A DNA stretch of 64,000 bases from the NCBI RefSeq assembly GCF_019697375.1, contig NZ_JAHCDI010000004.1, positions 2,963,324 to 3,027,323 on the forward strand, given 5' to 3'. The stretch's first letter is position 1, and each line of letters opens with the position of its first letter. The position numbers and the translations under genes are program-made. Below the pieces are notes generated by a model. That model was not told where the DNA came from. It was given only the letters and a program-made list of their open reading frames with translations, and ran no database searches. The DNA comes from Micromonospora tarapacensis (GTDB lineage Bacteria > Actinomycetota > Actinomycetes > Mycobacteriales > Micromonosporaceae). Shown one piece after another: positions 17,607 through 26,589 of this stretch.

Positions 17607-20148
17607 GTGCTCTCCGACGTGACTCTCGACCTGCCGGTCCGGCCGGTGCTGCCGGCGCTGGTGACGGCGCTGCGCGCGGCGGGTACGGCGGTCCTGGTCG
17701 CTCCGCCGGGCACCGGCAAGACCACCCTCGCCCCGCTCGCCGTGGCCGACGCGGTGGACGGGCGGGTGATCGTCGCCCAGCCCCGGCGGGTGGCTGCCCG
17801 GGCCGCCGCCCGGCGGATGGCGGCCCTGCTCGGCGAGCAGGTCGGCGGCCGGGTCGGATACGCCGTGCGGGGCGAGCGGCGGGTCGGCCCGGGCACCCGG
17901 GTCGAGGTGGTCACCACCGGGCTGCTGGTCCGCCGGTTGCACCACGATCCCGAGCTGACCGGCGTCGGCGCGGTCCTGCTCGACGAGATCCACGAACGGC
18001 AGCTCGACGCCGACCTGGCGCTGGCCTTCACGGTGGAGTCCCGAGCCGCCCTCCGGCCGGACCTGTGGCTGCTGGCCATGTCCGCGACTCCGGAGGCGAA
18101 CCGGTTCGCCGCCCTGCTCGGCGGTGCGGTGCCCGCGCCGGTGGTGCGGGCGTCGTCGGCGCTGCACCCGGTGACCCGGGTCTGGGTGCCACCGCACCGA
18201 CCCGTGCCGCCGCCCGGCGCGGGCCCGGTGGACCGGTCCCTGCTCGACCACGTCGCGGCGACCGTGCGCCGCGCCCTGCGCGAGCAGGAGGGGGACCTGC
18301 TGGTCTTCCTGCCCGGTGCGGGCGAGATCGCCGCGGTCGCCGCCCGGCTGGCCGAGTTGCGCGACAGCGTCGACGTGCTGCGGTTGCACGGCCGTCAGGC
18401 CGCCGCCGAGCAGGACGCGGCGCTACGGGCGGGGCGACGGCGGCGGGTGGTGCTGGCCACGGCGGTGGCGGAGAGCAGCCTCACCGTGCCGGGGGTGCGG
18501 ACGGTGGTGGACGCCGGGTTGTCCCGGGTGGCCCGGCAGGACCTGGCCCGAGGACTGGGCGCGCTGGTGACCGTGCCGGTCTCCCGGGCCGCGGCCAGCC
18601 AGCGGGCCGGCCGGGCCGGCCGGGAGGCCCCGGCCACGTCTACCGCTGCTGGTCGCAGGCGACGCACGAGCGACTGCCGGCGCAGCCGGAGCCGGAGATC
18701 GCCACCGCCGACCTGACCGGCTTCGCCCTGGAGCTGGCCGCCTGGGGCACTCCCGCCGGCACCGGGCTCGCGCTGCCCGACGCGCCTGCGGCGGCGGCGA
18801 TGACGGTGGCCACGGAGACCCTGAAAGCCCTCGGTGCGCTCGGCCCGGACGGCCGGATCACCGAACGGGGCCGGGCCATCGCCGCCGCCGGAGCCCATCC
18901 CCGGCTGGCCCGAGCCCTGCTCGACGGGGCGGCCCGGGTGGGGGCGAGCGTGCGGCGGAGGTGGTGGCGCTGCTCGCCGAGCAGAGCGTCGCCGGACCCG
19001 GCGACGACCTCGCCGCCGTCTGGCGCCGGCTGCGCACCGACGCCGACCCGGCCGCCAGCACCCGCTGGCGCGCCGAGGCACGCCGGCTGCGCGCCGCCCT
19101 GCCGGCCGCCGCCACGGACAGGCCGTCGGGCCTGGGCGCGGTGCCGGCCGGCGGCCGACCGGCGTGGTTGCCCGATGATCTCGCCGCCGGGTTGCTGGTC
19201 GGGCTGGCGTACCCCGAACGGCTGGCCCGGGTGCGGCGGCCGGGCGGTCCGGTGTACCTGATGACCGGCGGGACCGCGGCGGAACTGCGGCCGGGCTCGG
19301 CGCTGGCGGGCGTCGACTGGCTGGCCGTCGCGGTGGCCGACCGCTCGCCCGGCGCGCCGACCGCCCGGGTCCGGCTCGCCGCCGTCCTGGACGAGAGCAC
19401 CGCCCGCGAGGCGGGCGCCTCGCTGCTGCGCACCGAGCGGGAGATCGCTTGGTCGGGTACCGACGTGGTGGCCCGGGAGGTGGTCAGATTGGGCGCGATC
19501 GAGCTGGTCGAGCGCCCGCTGCCGCGACCCGACCGGGACGAGGTCGGCGCGGCCCTGCTGACCGGGCTGCGCAGCAGCGGGCTCGACCTGCTGACCTGGA
19601 CACCGGGCGCCCGGGCGCTGCGCGAGCGGCTGGCGTTCTGCCGGCACGCGCTGGGCGCCGACTGGCCGGACGTGTCCGACGAGGCGCTGCTGGCGAGCGC
19701 GGAGCACTGGCTCGGGCCCGAGCTGGCCGGCGCCCGCCGCCGGGCCGACCTGGCCCGCGTCGACGTGGCCGCGGCGCTACGCCGGCTGGTGCCCTGGCCG
19801 CTGGCCGGGCGGCTGGACGAGCTGGCTCCGGAGCGGGTCACCGTGCCCAGCGGCTCCCGGATCCGGGTGGACTACGCCGATCCGGCGACACCCGTGCTCG
19901 CGGTCCGGCTGCAGGAGACGTTCGGCTGGCCGGACGCGCCCCGCGTGGCCGGTGGCCGGGTGCCGGTGCTGCTGCACCTGCTCTCCCCCGCCGGCCGGCC
20001 GGTGGCGGTCACCGCGGATCTGGCGTCGTTCTGGCGGTCGGGCTACCGGCAGGTCCGGGCCGAGCTGCGCGGACGGTATCCGCGCCATCCCTGGCCGGAG
20101 GACCCGACCACGGCCACACCGACCCGGCGGGTCCGGCCCCGGAGCTGA
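17607..20148 (+). pseudogene. hrpB: ATP-dependent helicase HrpB, interrupted by two one-base frameshifts
   Basis: A DExH helicase of the HrpB type. The N-terminal part shows APPGTGKTT (Walker A), QPRRVAARAAA (Ia), DEIHER (Walker B) and QRAGRAGRE (VI). The frame then breaks near 18631, where GREAP should continue GHVYRCW; and again in the G run at 18940-18944, where GAARVG should continue GERAAEVVALLAEQ. Adding one G at each site gives an 847-residue protein with the normal HrpB C-terminal domain ending at 20148. The start may be GTG 17607 or GTG 17583; neither has a clear ribosome-binding site. HrpB's RNA substrate is poorly known. Both breaks may be sequence errors. Confidence 0.85.
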
Positions 20149-20151
20149 CCG

Positions 20152-20880
20152 TCACGGCTCCTCGACCACGTCCGCGACGACCACCGTGACGTTGTCCGGG
20201 CCGCCGGCACGCAGCGCCAGGTCGATCAGGGCACCCGCGCAGCCCTCCCGGTCCGGCTGGCCGGTCAGCACCTCGGCCAGGGTGTCGGCGCGGACGACGT
20301 TGGACAGCCCGTCGCTGCACAGCAGCCAGCGGTCGCCGGCCCGGGGCAGCATCGTCGCGTACGTCGGGGAGATCTCGTCGCCCTGCAACGCCTGGGTGAC
20401 CACGGCCCGGCGGGGGTGGCTGCCGGCCTGGTCGGCAGTGATCAGCCCCTGGTCGACGAGCATCTGCACGAAGGTGTCGTCCCGGGTGATCTGCTTGAGC
20501 ACGCCGTCGCGGAACAGGTAGGCCCGGGAGTCGCCCACGTGGGCCAGGGCCAGGCAGCTGCCGGTACGCGCGAACAGCAGCGCGGTCAGTGTGGTGCCCA
20601 TCCCCTGCCGTTGCGGATCCTCGGCGACCGCCTGCCGGATCCGGTCGGTGGCCAGCTGGATGCCGCTCTGCAGCGCGGCGACCAGCGCGTCCTCGGGCGT
20701 GGCCAGATCCAGTGGCGCCACCGCCTCGATGGCGATGGCGCTGGCCAGGTCGCCCGCGGCCATACCGCCCATGCCGTCGGCCACGGCGACGAGCCAGGTG
20801 CCGGCGTGCAAGGCGTCCTGGTTACCGCTGCGGATCAGCCCACGGTCGCTCGCCCCGGCGGAACGCAGCTTGAGGGTCAT
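20152..20880 (-). CDS. PP2C-family protein serine/threonine phosphatase
   Basis: A 242-residue PPM/PP2C phosphatase. The metal-binding motifs are visible in order: SDRGLIRSGNQDALHAG near residue 11, VAVADGMGGMAAGD near 32-45, GMGTTLTALLF near 94, LAHVGDSRAYLFRDG near 111-125, and near the end CSDGLSNVV and GGPDNVTVVVADV. It dephosphorylates Ser/Thr residues set by PknB-type kinases; no kinase is nearby. It lacks membrane segments, unlike the PstP phosphatase at the cell-division locus, so it is a soluble paralogue. Its stop lies three bases from the convergent hrpB stop. Confidence 0.93.
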   Translation of the reverse strand: MTLKLRSAGASDRGLIRSGNQDALHAGTWLVAVADGMGGMAAGDLASAIAIEAVAPLDLATPEDALVAALQSGIQLATDRIRQAVAEDPQRQGMGTTLTALLFARTGSCLALAHVGDSRAYLFRDGVLKQITRDDTFVQMLVDQGLITADQAGSHPRRAVVTQALQGDEISPTYATMLPRAGDRWLLCSDGLSNVVRADTLAEVLTGQPDREGCAGALIDLALRAGGPDNVTVVVADVVEEP

Positions 20881-21033
20881 GGCACGCAGCCTGCCAGGAG
20901 AAGGGCTCGGTTGTCTCTAGGAGATCAGGAGCACCCGGCGTGGCGCGGCGAATCTCACTACCCGCCGGTCCGGGAGCCCATCGGGTGGGATCGATTGACA
21001 TGGCCTGTTCACCCTGGAAACATGCCCGATATC

Positions 21034-21047
21034 TGGGAGCGCTCCCA
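21034..21047. promoter_or_regulatory. perfect CebR operator upstream of the GH9 cellulase
   Basis: TGGGAGCGCTCCCA is identical to the published streptomycete CebR box, a 14-bp perfect palindrome. It lies 54 bases before the GTG start of the GH9 gene. Together with the near-identical box at 6170 it predicts a shared cellobiose-responsive regulon; the regulator gene itself is not in the window. Confidence 0.9.
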
Positions 21048-21101
21048 GCCTCAACACCCCCACCTCGCATGTTCCGTCCCGCTCGTCGGAAGGAATTTCC
21101 C

Positions 21102-23711
21102 GTGACGCCATCCCGACGTCGTCTCGCGGTGCTCGCCGCAGCGACCGCCGTGGCGCTGGTCGGCGTTAGTGCCGGCACCGCTTTCGCCGATCCACCCGCC
21201 GACGCACCCGAACAGATCCGCAACGGTGACTTCAGCGACGGCTCGTCGCCCTGGTTCTCCTATGGCACCAACACGCTCGGCGTGGTCGACGGCCAGCTCT
21301 GCGCCACCGTGGCCGCTGGCCTGGCCAACCCCTGGGACGCCGGCATCGGCCACGACGCGGTGCCGCTGATCGCCGGTGCCGAGTACACCCTCGGCTTCGA
21401 CGTCACCTCCACCCCCGGTGGCCCGGTGGCCGCCGTGCTGCAACTCGGCAGCGAGCCCTACACCGGTTACTACTCGGTCACCGCCGCCGCGACCCCGACC
21501 CAGCAGCGCGTCGAGCGCACCTTCGTCGCCCCGACCGACGACAGCCGCGCCCAGCTGATCTTCCAGATCGGCGGCAGCGCCGAGGCGCGGACCGTCTGCC
21601 TGGACAACGTCTCGCTGCGCGGCGGCAACCCGCCCGAGCCGTACGTGCCGGACACCGGCCCCCGGGTCCGGGTGAACCAGGTCGGTTACCTGCCCGGCGG
21701 GCCGAAGCACGCCACGGTGGTCACCGAGGCCACCGAGGCGCTGCCCTGGGAGCTGCACTCCGCCTCCGGAGCCGTGCTGGCCAGCGGCACCACCACGCCG
21801 CGCGGGGTCGACGAGGCGTCGGCGCAGAACGTGCACTCGGTGAACTTCTCGTCGTACCGCACCCCGGGGCAGGGGCTGACGCTGGCCGTGGACGGCGAGG
21901 TCAGTCACCCGTTCGACATCTCCGGCACGCTCTACGACCAGCTCCGGTCCGACGCCCTGCAGTTCTTCTACATCCAGCGCAGCGGTATCGAGATCGACGG
22001 TGATCTGGTCGGCGAGGAGTACGCCCGCCCCGCCGGTCACCTGGGCGTCGCCCCGAACCAGGGCGACACCGACGTGCCCTGTGCCGCCGGGGCCTGCGAC
22101 TACCGGCTGGACGTGCGCGGCGGCTGGTACGACGCGGGCGACCACGGCAAGTACGTGGTCAACGGCGGTATCGCCACCTACCAGCTGTTGAGCACCTTCG
22201 AGCGGACCAAGAACGCCGCCACGGCCGGCTTCGGTGCCGACCTCGGCGACGGGACGCTGCGGCTGCCCGAGCGGGACAACGGGGTGCCGGACATCCTCGA
22301 CGAGGCCCGCTGGGAGCTGGAGTTCCTGCTGCGGATGCAGGTGCCGGCCGGCGAGCCGCTGGCCGGGATGGCCCACCACAAGATCCACGACCGGAACTGG
22401 ACCGGCCTGCCGATGCAGCCCGAGGACGACCCGGAGCCGCGTGAGCTGCACCCGCCGTCCACCGCCGCCACTTTGAACCTGGCCGCCGTCGCCGCCCAGT
22501 GCGCCCGGCTGTTCGCTCCGTACGACACGGAGTTCGCGCAGCGCTGCGGCAGTGCGGCGAAGACCGCGTACGCGGCGGCCAAGGCGAACCCGGCCCGGTA
22601 CGCCCCCGCCACCGGCAACGGCGGTGGCCCGTACGACGACACAAACGTCACCGACGAGTTCTACTGGGCGGCCGCCGAGCTGTACCTGACCACCGGCGAG
22701 GGCACCTACCTGACCGATCTGACCGCCTCGCCGCACCACACCGGTGACGTCTTCGACCCCCGTGGCTTCGGCTGGCAGAGCGTGGCCACGCTGGGCCGCC
22801 TCGACCTGGCCACCGTGCCGAACGGGCTGCCGGCCGCCGAGCGGACCCGGATCCGCGAGTCGGTCATCACCGCCGCCGACAGGTACCTCGCCGAGATCGG
22901 CCGGCAGGCGTACGGGCTGCCCATGCCCGGCGACCCGAACAGCTACTTCTGGGGCGGCAACGGCGCCATCATCAACAACGCCGTCGTGCTGGCCACCGCG
23001 TTCGACCTGACCGGAGCGGCGAAGTACCGCGACGGCGCGGTGCAGACGATGGACTACATCCTCGGCCGAAACGCGCTGAACATCTCGTACGTCACCGGGT
23101 GGGGCGAGCACGCGGCGGAGAACCAGCACAGCCGGATCTTCGGCTTCCAGCTCGACCCGAGCATGCCGAAGCCGCCCGCCGGCTCGATCGCCGGCGGACC
23201 GAACGCCGCCCTCCAGGACCCGTTCGTGGAGCAGCTGCTCGACGGCTGCGCGCCGATGTTCTGCTTCGTCGACGACATCGCCTCGTACTCGACAAACGAG
23301 GTAGCGATCAACTGGAACTCGGCACTGGCCTGGATCGCCTCGTTCCTGGCCGACCAGGGCGATGCCGGCGCGGTGCCGGCGCCCACCTGCACGGTGTCGT
23401 ACACCAACTACGGCTCGTGGCAGGGCGGCACCGGCTTCACCGCCCAGGTGGACATCCGCAACACCGGCACCGCGCCGGTGAACGGCTGGACCGCCCGGTT
23501 CGCCTTCACCGGTGACGCCAAGGTGCGCGAGGCGTGGATGGCGAACGTGACGCAGTCCGGGGCCACGGTGACCGCGAAGAACGAGTCGTACAACTCGCGG
23601 ATCAACCCGGGTGGCTCGGTGATGTTCGGTTTCAACGCCACCACCAGCGGCGGCGCCACTCCGTCGCCTCACCTGATCACGGTCAACGGCGGCGCCTGCA
23701 CCGCCTCGTGA
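21102..23711 (+). CDS. secreted CBM4-GH9-CBM2 cellulase
   Basis: An 869-residue exported cellulase. Residues 1-30 are a signal peptide ending AGTAFA. A family 4/9 carbohydrate-binding module (~35-180, starting RNGDFSDGSSPWF) precedes the cellulase Ig-like domain (~186-270, RVRVNQVGYLPGGPKHAT). The GH9 domain (~278-750) has GGWYDAGDHGKYV near 340 with the catalytic base Asp, the WGEHAAENQHSR signature, and SYSTNEVAINWN near 728 with the acid Glu. Residues ~758-869 are a CBM2. This architecture is typical of processive endoglucanases. The start is GTG 21102 with GGAAGGA eight bases upstream; an ATG at 21069 is possible. A perfect CebR box sits upstream. Confidence 0.94.
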   Translation: MTPSRRRLAVLAAATAVALVGVSAGTAFADPPADAPEQIRNGDFSDGSSPWFSYGTNTLGVVDGQLCATVAAGLANPWDAGIGHDAVPLIAGAEYTLGFDVTSTPGGPVAAVLQLGSEPYTGYYSVTAAATPTQQRVERTFVAPTDDSRAQLIFQIGGSAEARTVCLDNVSLRGGNPPEPYVPDTGPRVRVNQVGYLPGGPKHATVVTEATEALPWELHSASGAVLASGTTTPRGVDEASAQNVHSVNFSSYRTPGQGLTLAVDGEVSHPFDISGTLYDQLRSDALQFFYIQRSGIEIDGDLVGEEYARPAGHLGVAPNQGDTDVPCAAGACDYRLDVRGGWYDAGDHGKYVVNGGIATYQLLSTFERTKNAATAGFGADLGDGTLRLPERDNGVPDILDEARWELEFLLRMQVPAGEPLAGMAHHKIHDRNWTGLPMQPEDDPEPRELHPPSTAATLNLAAVAAQCARLFAPYDTEFAQRCGSAAKTAYAAAKANPARYAPATGNGGGPYDDTNVTDEFYWAAAELYLTTGEGTYLTDLTASPHHTGDVFDPRGFGWQSVATLGRLDLATVPNGLPAAERTRIRESVITAADRYLAEIGRQAYGLPMPGDPNSYFWGGNGAIINNAVVLATAFDLTGAAKYRDGAVQTMDYILGRNALNISYVTGWGEHAAENQHSRIFGFQLDPSMPKPPAGSIAGGPNAALQDPFVEQLLDGCAPMFCFVDDIASYSTNEVAINWNSALAWIASFLADQGDAGAVPAPTCTVSYTNYGSWQGGTGFTAQVDIRNTGTAPVNGWTARFAFTGDAKVREAWMANVTQSGATVTAKNESYNSRINPGGSVMFGFNATTSGGATPSPHLITVNGGACTAS

Positions 23712-23714
23712 TCC

Positions 23715-23752
23715 CCGGGTGGGGCGCCGTCGGCGACCGGCGCCCCACCCGG
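23715..23752 (+). terminator. terminator of the GH9 gene
   Basis: CCGGGTGGGGCGCC (23715-23728) pairs perfectly with 23739-23752, a 14-bp stem with a 10-nt loop that begins four bases after the stop codon. Confidence 0.8.
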
Positions 23753-23832
23753 CCTCCACGTCCGCACCCGACGGCGAGCGACGCCGCCGGCCCGCTGCCG
23801 TGCGGTCAAGGGCCGGGTGATCCGTAGATCGA

Positions 23833-24522
23833 TCAGTTGTGGCTCCGCGGTGGCGTCAATGTGCCGGATGCGCGTAGCGCGGCGATGCGGTCGCGGAGCT
23901 GGCTGCCGCTCATGCGCTTGGCCGCTGCGGCTTGCGGTGTCTCGCTCGCGGCTCCGTACTGCCACCAGGCTTGACCGGTGGTGCGGTCGGTGACGACGAA
24001 ACGCTCCTTGGCGGCGGGGCCACGCACGATCAGGGTGACGGTTTCGCCGTGCGCGGTCACCGAGTGGATCATGCTGTGGTGCAGTGTGTAGGTGTCGCCG
24101 GGCTCCTCGGTGCGGATCATGCGGGGGGTCAGCGCCGATACGTCGATCTGGTCGGTGAAGTCGTGGTCGGTGCCGTAGAGGGTGTGGGTGTAGGAGCCGG
24201 TCAGGATGCGGCTGGTGTAGGTCCAGCGGTGGTTGTGGGGCCGATCGTAGTAGCCGTTGAGGAAGACGTGCAGGCGCAGCCGCCATCCGGTGGGGTCGTC
24301 GTGGAGGACGAGCTTGTCGAGGATGTCGTAGTGCTCGCACAGGTTGGCTAGGCGGGCGTCGTCTGGGATCCGTTGCGTGAGGTCGGCCAGGATCGCCCGA
24401 TCGGCCGCCAACCGGTCGAGGAGCTGTGTGGCGGCAACGTTGACAGAGAGAAGATCGTCCCAGTCCAGCGCGGACAGTGGGCTGAACATCTCGGTGTAGG
24501 TGCTCGGGGCAGCGGTGGTCAC
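23833..24522 (-). CDS. cupin-like metal-binding protein (229 aa), function unknown
   Basis: A 229-residue protein with a cupin-like core. The segment YYDRPHNHRWTYTSRILTGSYTHTLYG (residues ~91-117) resembles cupin motif 1 with an H-x-H pair, and YTLHHSMIHSVTAHGETVTLIVRGP (~145-170) resembles motif 2 with a further His. This would make a single iron- or zinc-binding barrel, as in cysteine dioxygenase-like enzymes. The C-terminal 40 residues are helical and basic. The enzyme activity is not known. It diverges from the XRE gene at 24600 over a 77-bp space containing a TTGATGGGG direct repeat, so the two are probably co-regulated. Confidence 0.65.
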   Translation of the reverse strand: MTTAAPSTYTEMFSPLSALDWDDLLSVNVAATQLLDRLAADRAILADLTQRIPDDARLANLCEHYDILDKLVLHDDPTGWRLRLHVFLNGYYDRPHNHRWTYTSRILTGSYTHTLYGTDHDFTDQIDVSALTPRMIRTEEPGDTYTLHHSMIHSVTAHGETVTLIVRGPAAKERFVVTDRTTGQAWWQYGAASETPQAAAAKRMSGSQLRDRIAALRASGTLTPPRSHN

Positions 24523-24534
24523 GGCAGGTGCTCC

Positions 24535-24560
24535 TTGATGGGGTCGGTGCGTTGATGGGG
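24535..24560. promoter_or_regulatory. TTGATGGGG direct repeat in a divergent promoter
   Basis: TTGATGGGG occurs at 24535-24543 and again at 24552-24560, spaced 17 bases, inside the 77-bp gap between the divergent cupin-like and XRE genes. It is a candidate operator for the adjacent regulator. Confidence 0.35.
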
Positions 24561-24599
24561 CATGTGCCGGACGGCGGCATGGTCACGGGGAGGATTCGC

Positions 24600-26009
24600 G
24601 TGTCCGAGGACGACCGCCGCTGCCAGGACTGCGGCACACCGCTGAGCCGCTACAACACCGCACCGCAATGCGCTCCGTGCACCTCAAGCCGCCGTGAAGT
24701 GCCCGCGCTGACGATGCAGGTGCCTCCGCAGGTGTGGTTCACCGCGGACATGCGTCGGGCGTTGAGCCAGTGGAACTGGCAGACCGTGCTGACCGCCGTG
24801 GCCAACGAGACCGGCGCGTCACAGACGCAGTTCGCCGAGCTGACCGGCCTGTCCCAGGCGCACATCTCCCGGCTGATGAGCGGCACGAGTAGATGCTTCG
24901 ACATCCGCACCATCAGCCAGATCGTGGACGGTCTCGGCGCGCCGCGCCTGCTCGCCGGGCTCGCTCCCGTCCCGGCTTGGTCTGGGGATAACCTGGGCAC
25001 GCAGGGAGACGAGGAGGCCGAGCCGATGAAGCGCCGCACGCTGGTCAGCGCCTCGCTGGCCGCGCCGTTCGCGGCCGTACTCGGCGAGGTCCAGACCTAC
25101 GTCGCCGCCGACGGGGCACGCCAGATCCGACTCATGGTGCCCGAGCTGTACACCCTCGACGATCAGATCGGCGGCGAGGCCGTCTGCCAGGCCGCCCAGT
25201 GGTGCCTGAGCAAGGTCGACAGCCTGCTCAACCAGGCCGACTACAACGAGCCGACCGGCCGCGAACTCCAATCCGCGTACGGCGAGATGGCTGAGATGGC
25301 CGGCTGGCTCCACTTCGACGCCGGCCGCTACGAAGAAGCCAGGTTCTACTACGGCGAAGCGCTTCGCGCCGCTCAACTCGCCGACGACCTCAACCTGGAA
25401 GTCCTCACCCTCGCGAGCATGAACACGCTGTCGCGCTACCAGGGACGCCCCCGCGAGGCCATCCAGCTCATCCAGCTCGCGCAACGCCGAGCCGCCGGCT
25501 GGGCACCGCCGCGCCTGGCCGCCCTGCTTGCGGCGCGCGAGGCCGTCTGCTGGGCACAACTCGGCGACGCCGCCGCCTCACGCAACGCGATGCACCGCGC
25601 CTACCACGTCTTCCACCCCGACATCGGCGAGGAAGACCCGCACTGGCTCGCCTTCTTCGACACCGCGGAACTCGCCGCCCGCCGCGCCACCGCCAGCGGC
25701 TACCTCGGCCGACCCGAACAGGCCGCCACCGCCATGCAGGCGGCCGTCGACGGCCTGGGAGCCAAGTTCCAGCGCAACCGCGCCTACTACAGCGTCCGCC
25801 TCGGCCTGTCGCTGCTGGCTGAAGGGGACCAGACCCGCGCCTGTCACATCGTGGCCCCAGTGCTCCCACTGTTCAAAGACGTCCGCTCCGGCCGGGCAAA
25901 CGCCCGGCTGCGCGAGTTCTGCCACCAGCTCCAAACATCCACCGCGCCAGCCGCCCGTGATCTTCTTGGACAGGTCCACACCCTCCAGATCACCGGGCAG
26001 CCTGCGTGA
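24600..26009 (+). CDS. XRE-type regulator with zinc-ribbon-like N-terminus and TPR-like C-terminus
   Basis: A 469-residue regulator. Residues 7-27 hold CQDCGTPL...QCAPC, four cysteines that could bind zinc. Residues ~60-110 form an XRE helix-turn-helix (ETGASQTQFAELTGLSQAHISRLMSG). A linker with MKRRTLVSASLAAPFAAVLG follows, and residues ~190-465 are TPR-like helical repeats (ETLSRYQGRPREAIQLI-type units), a layout common in actinomycete regulators. The start is GTG 24600 with GGGGAGG six bases ahead. Its stop overlaps the start of the GNAT gene, so the two are one operon. The divergent cupin-like gene is a plausible target. No ligand can be inferred. Confidence 0.82.
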   Translation: MSEDDRRCQDCGTPLSRYNTAPQCAPCTSSRREVPALTMQVPPQVWFTADMRRALSQWNWQTVLTAVANETGASQTQFAELTGLSQAHISRLMSGTSRCFDIRTISQIVDGLGAPRLLAGLAPVPAWSGDNLGTQGDEEAEPMKRRTLVSASLAAPFAAVLGEVQTYVAADGARQIRLMVPELYTLDDQIGGEAVCQAAQWCLSKVDSLLNQADYNEPTGRELQSAYGEMAEMAGWLHFDAGRYEEARFYYGEALRAAQLADDLNLEVLTLASMNTLSRYQGRPREAIQLIQLAQRRAAGWAPPRLAALLAAREAVCWAQLGDAAASRNAMHRAYHVFHPDIGEEDPHWLAFFDTAELAARRATASGYLGRPEQAATAMQAAVDGLGAKFQRNRAYYSVRLGLSLLAEGDQTRACHIVAPVLPLFKDVRSGRANARLREFCHQLQTSTAPAARDLLGQVHTLQITGQPA

Positions 26010-26548
26010 CCAGCCAACCTCACATCCGCCGCCTCGACGCGACCGACCTGCCACGCCATCGGCCGCACTTCATAGACCTCTACCGGGAGGTCTACGCCGA
26101 ACCGCCGTACCTGGAAACCGACGAACACGTCACCGCATACGTGCAACGGTTCGCCGAGGAGTCGTCCCAGCCCGGCTTCGCCCTCGTCACCGCGGAGACC
26201 GACACCGAAGTGATCGGTTACGCCTACGGACACGCCTTCTCCGCCGACGAATGGTGGCCAGACACCGACCACGAACCCGTCGAGACCAGGGGACGCACCA
26301 AGTTCGCCGTCATCGAACTCGCCGTACGCAAGCCACATCGTGGCCGGGGAATCGGCGCACAGCTCATGGCGGCCCTGCTCGACCGACGGCCAGAACACCT
26401 GGCAACACTGTGCTCAAACCCCGCCGCGCCAGCTCGCCACATCTACCAACACTGGGGCTGGCAACCCGTCGCCACCGCCTATCCAACCGGCTTCCCACCG
26501 ATGGACGTACTCGTCCTTCAGCTTCAAGAAGCAGCAAACCCGGCCTGA
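26006..26548 (+). CDS. GNAT family N-acetyltransferase
   Basis: A 180-residue acetyltransferase. It begins IRRLDATDLPRHRPHFIDLYREVY and has the acetyl-CoA motif FAVIELAVRKPHRGRGIGAQLMAALL (R-G-x-G-I-G) in the middle, ending with the usual IYQHWGWQPVATAYPTGFPPMDVLVL. The GTG start overlaps the stop of the XRE/TPR gene (GTGA), so the genes are translationally coupled. Synonymous codon use in this gene and its upstream partner includes more A/T-ending codons than the surrounding genes, which may hint at horizontal acquisition. The substrate is unknown. Confidence 0.85.
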   Translation: MTSQPHIRRLDATDLPRHRPHFIDLYREVYAEPPYLETDEHVTAYVQRFAEESSQPGFALVTAETDTEVIGYAYGHAFSADEWWPDTDHEPVETRGRTKFAVIELAVRKPHRGRGIGAQLMAALLDRRPEHLATLCSNPAAPARHIYQHWGWQPVATAYPTGFPPMDVLVLQLQEAANPA

Positions 26549-26589
26549 CGGACCTGGACCGCTGGCCTCCGTGCACCGGCGGTCGACGG

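Noticed and set aside
18631..18944. Programmed frameshifting in hrpB
   Set aside because: Two shifts in the same direction at unrelated sequences, no slippery heptamer or downstream pseudoknot, and the same kind of shift in unrelated genes nearby; sequence error or mutation fits better.
26006..26548. Toxin-antitoxin pair formed by the XRE-TPR and GNAT genes
   Set aside because: GNAT toxins pair with short RHH or Xre antitoxins; here the regulator is 469 residues with TPR-like repeats, so a regulator-enzyme operon is more likely.
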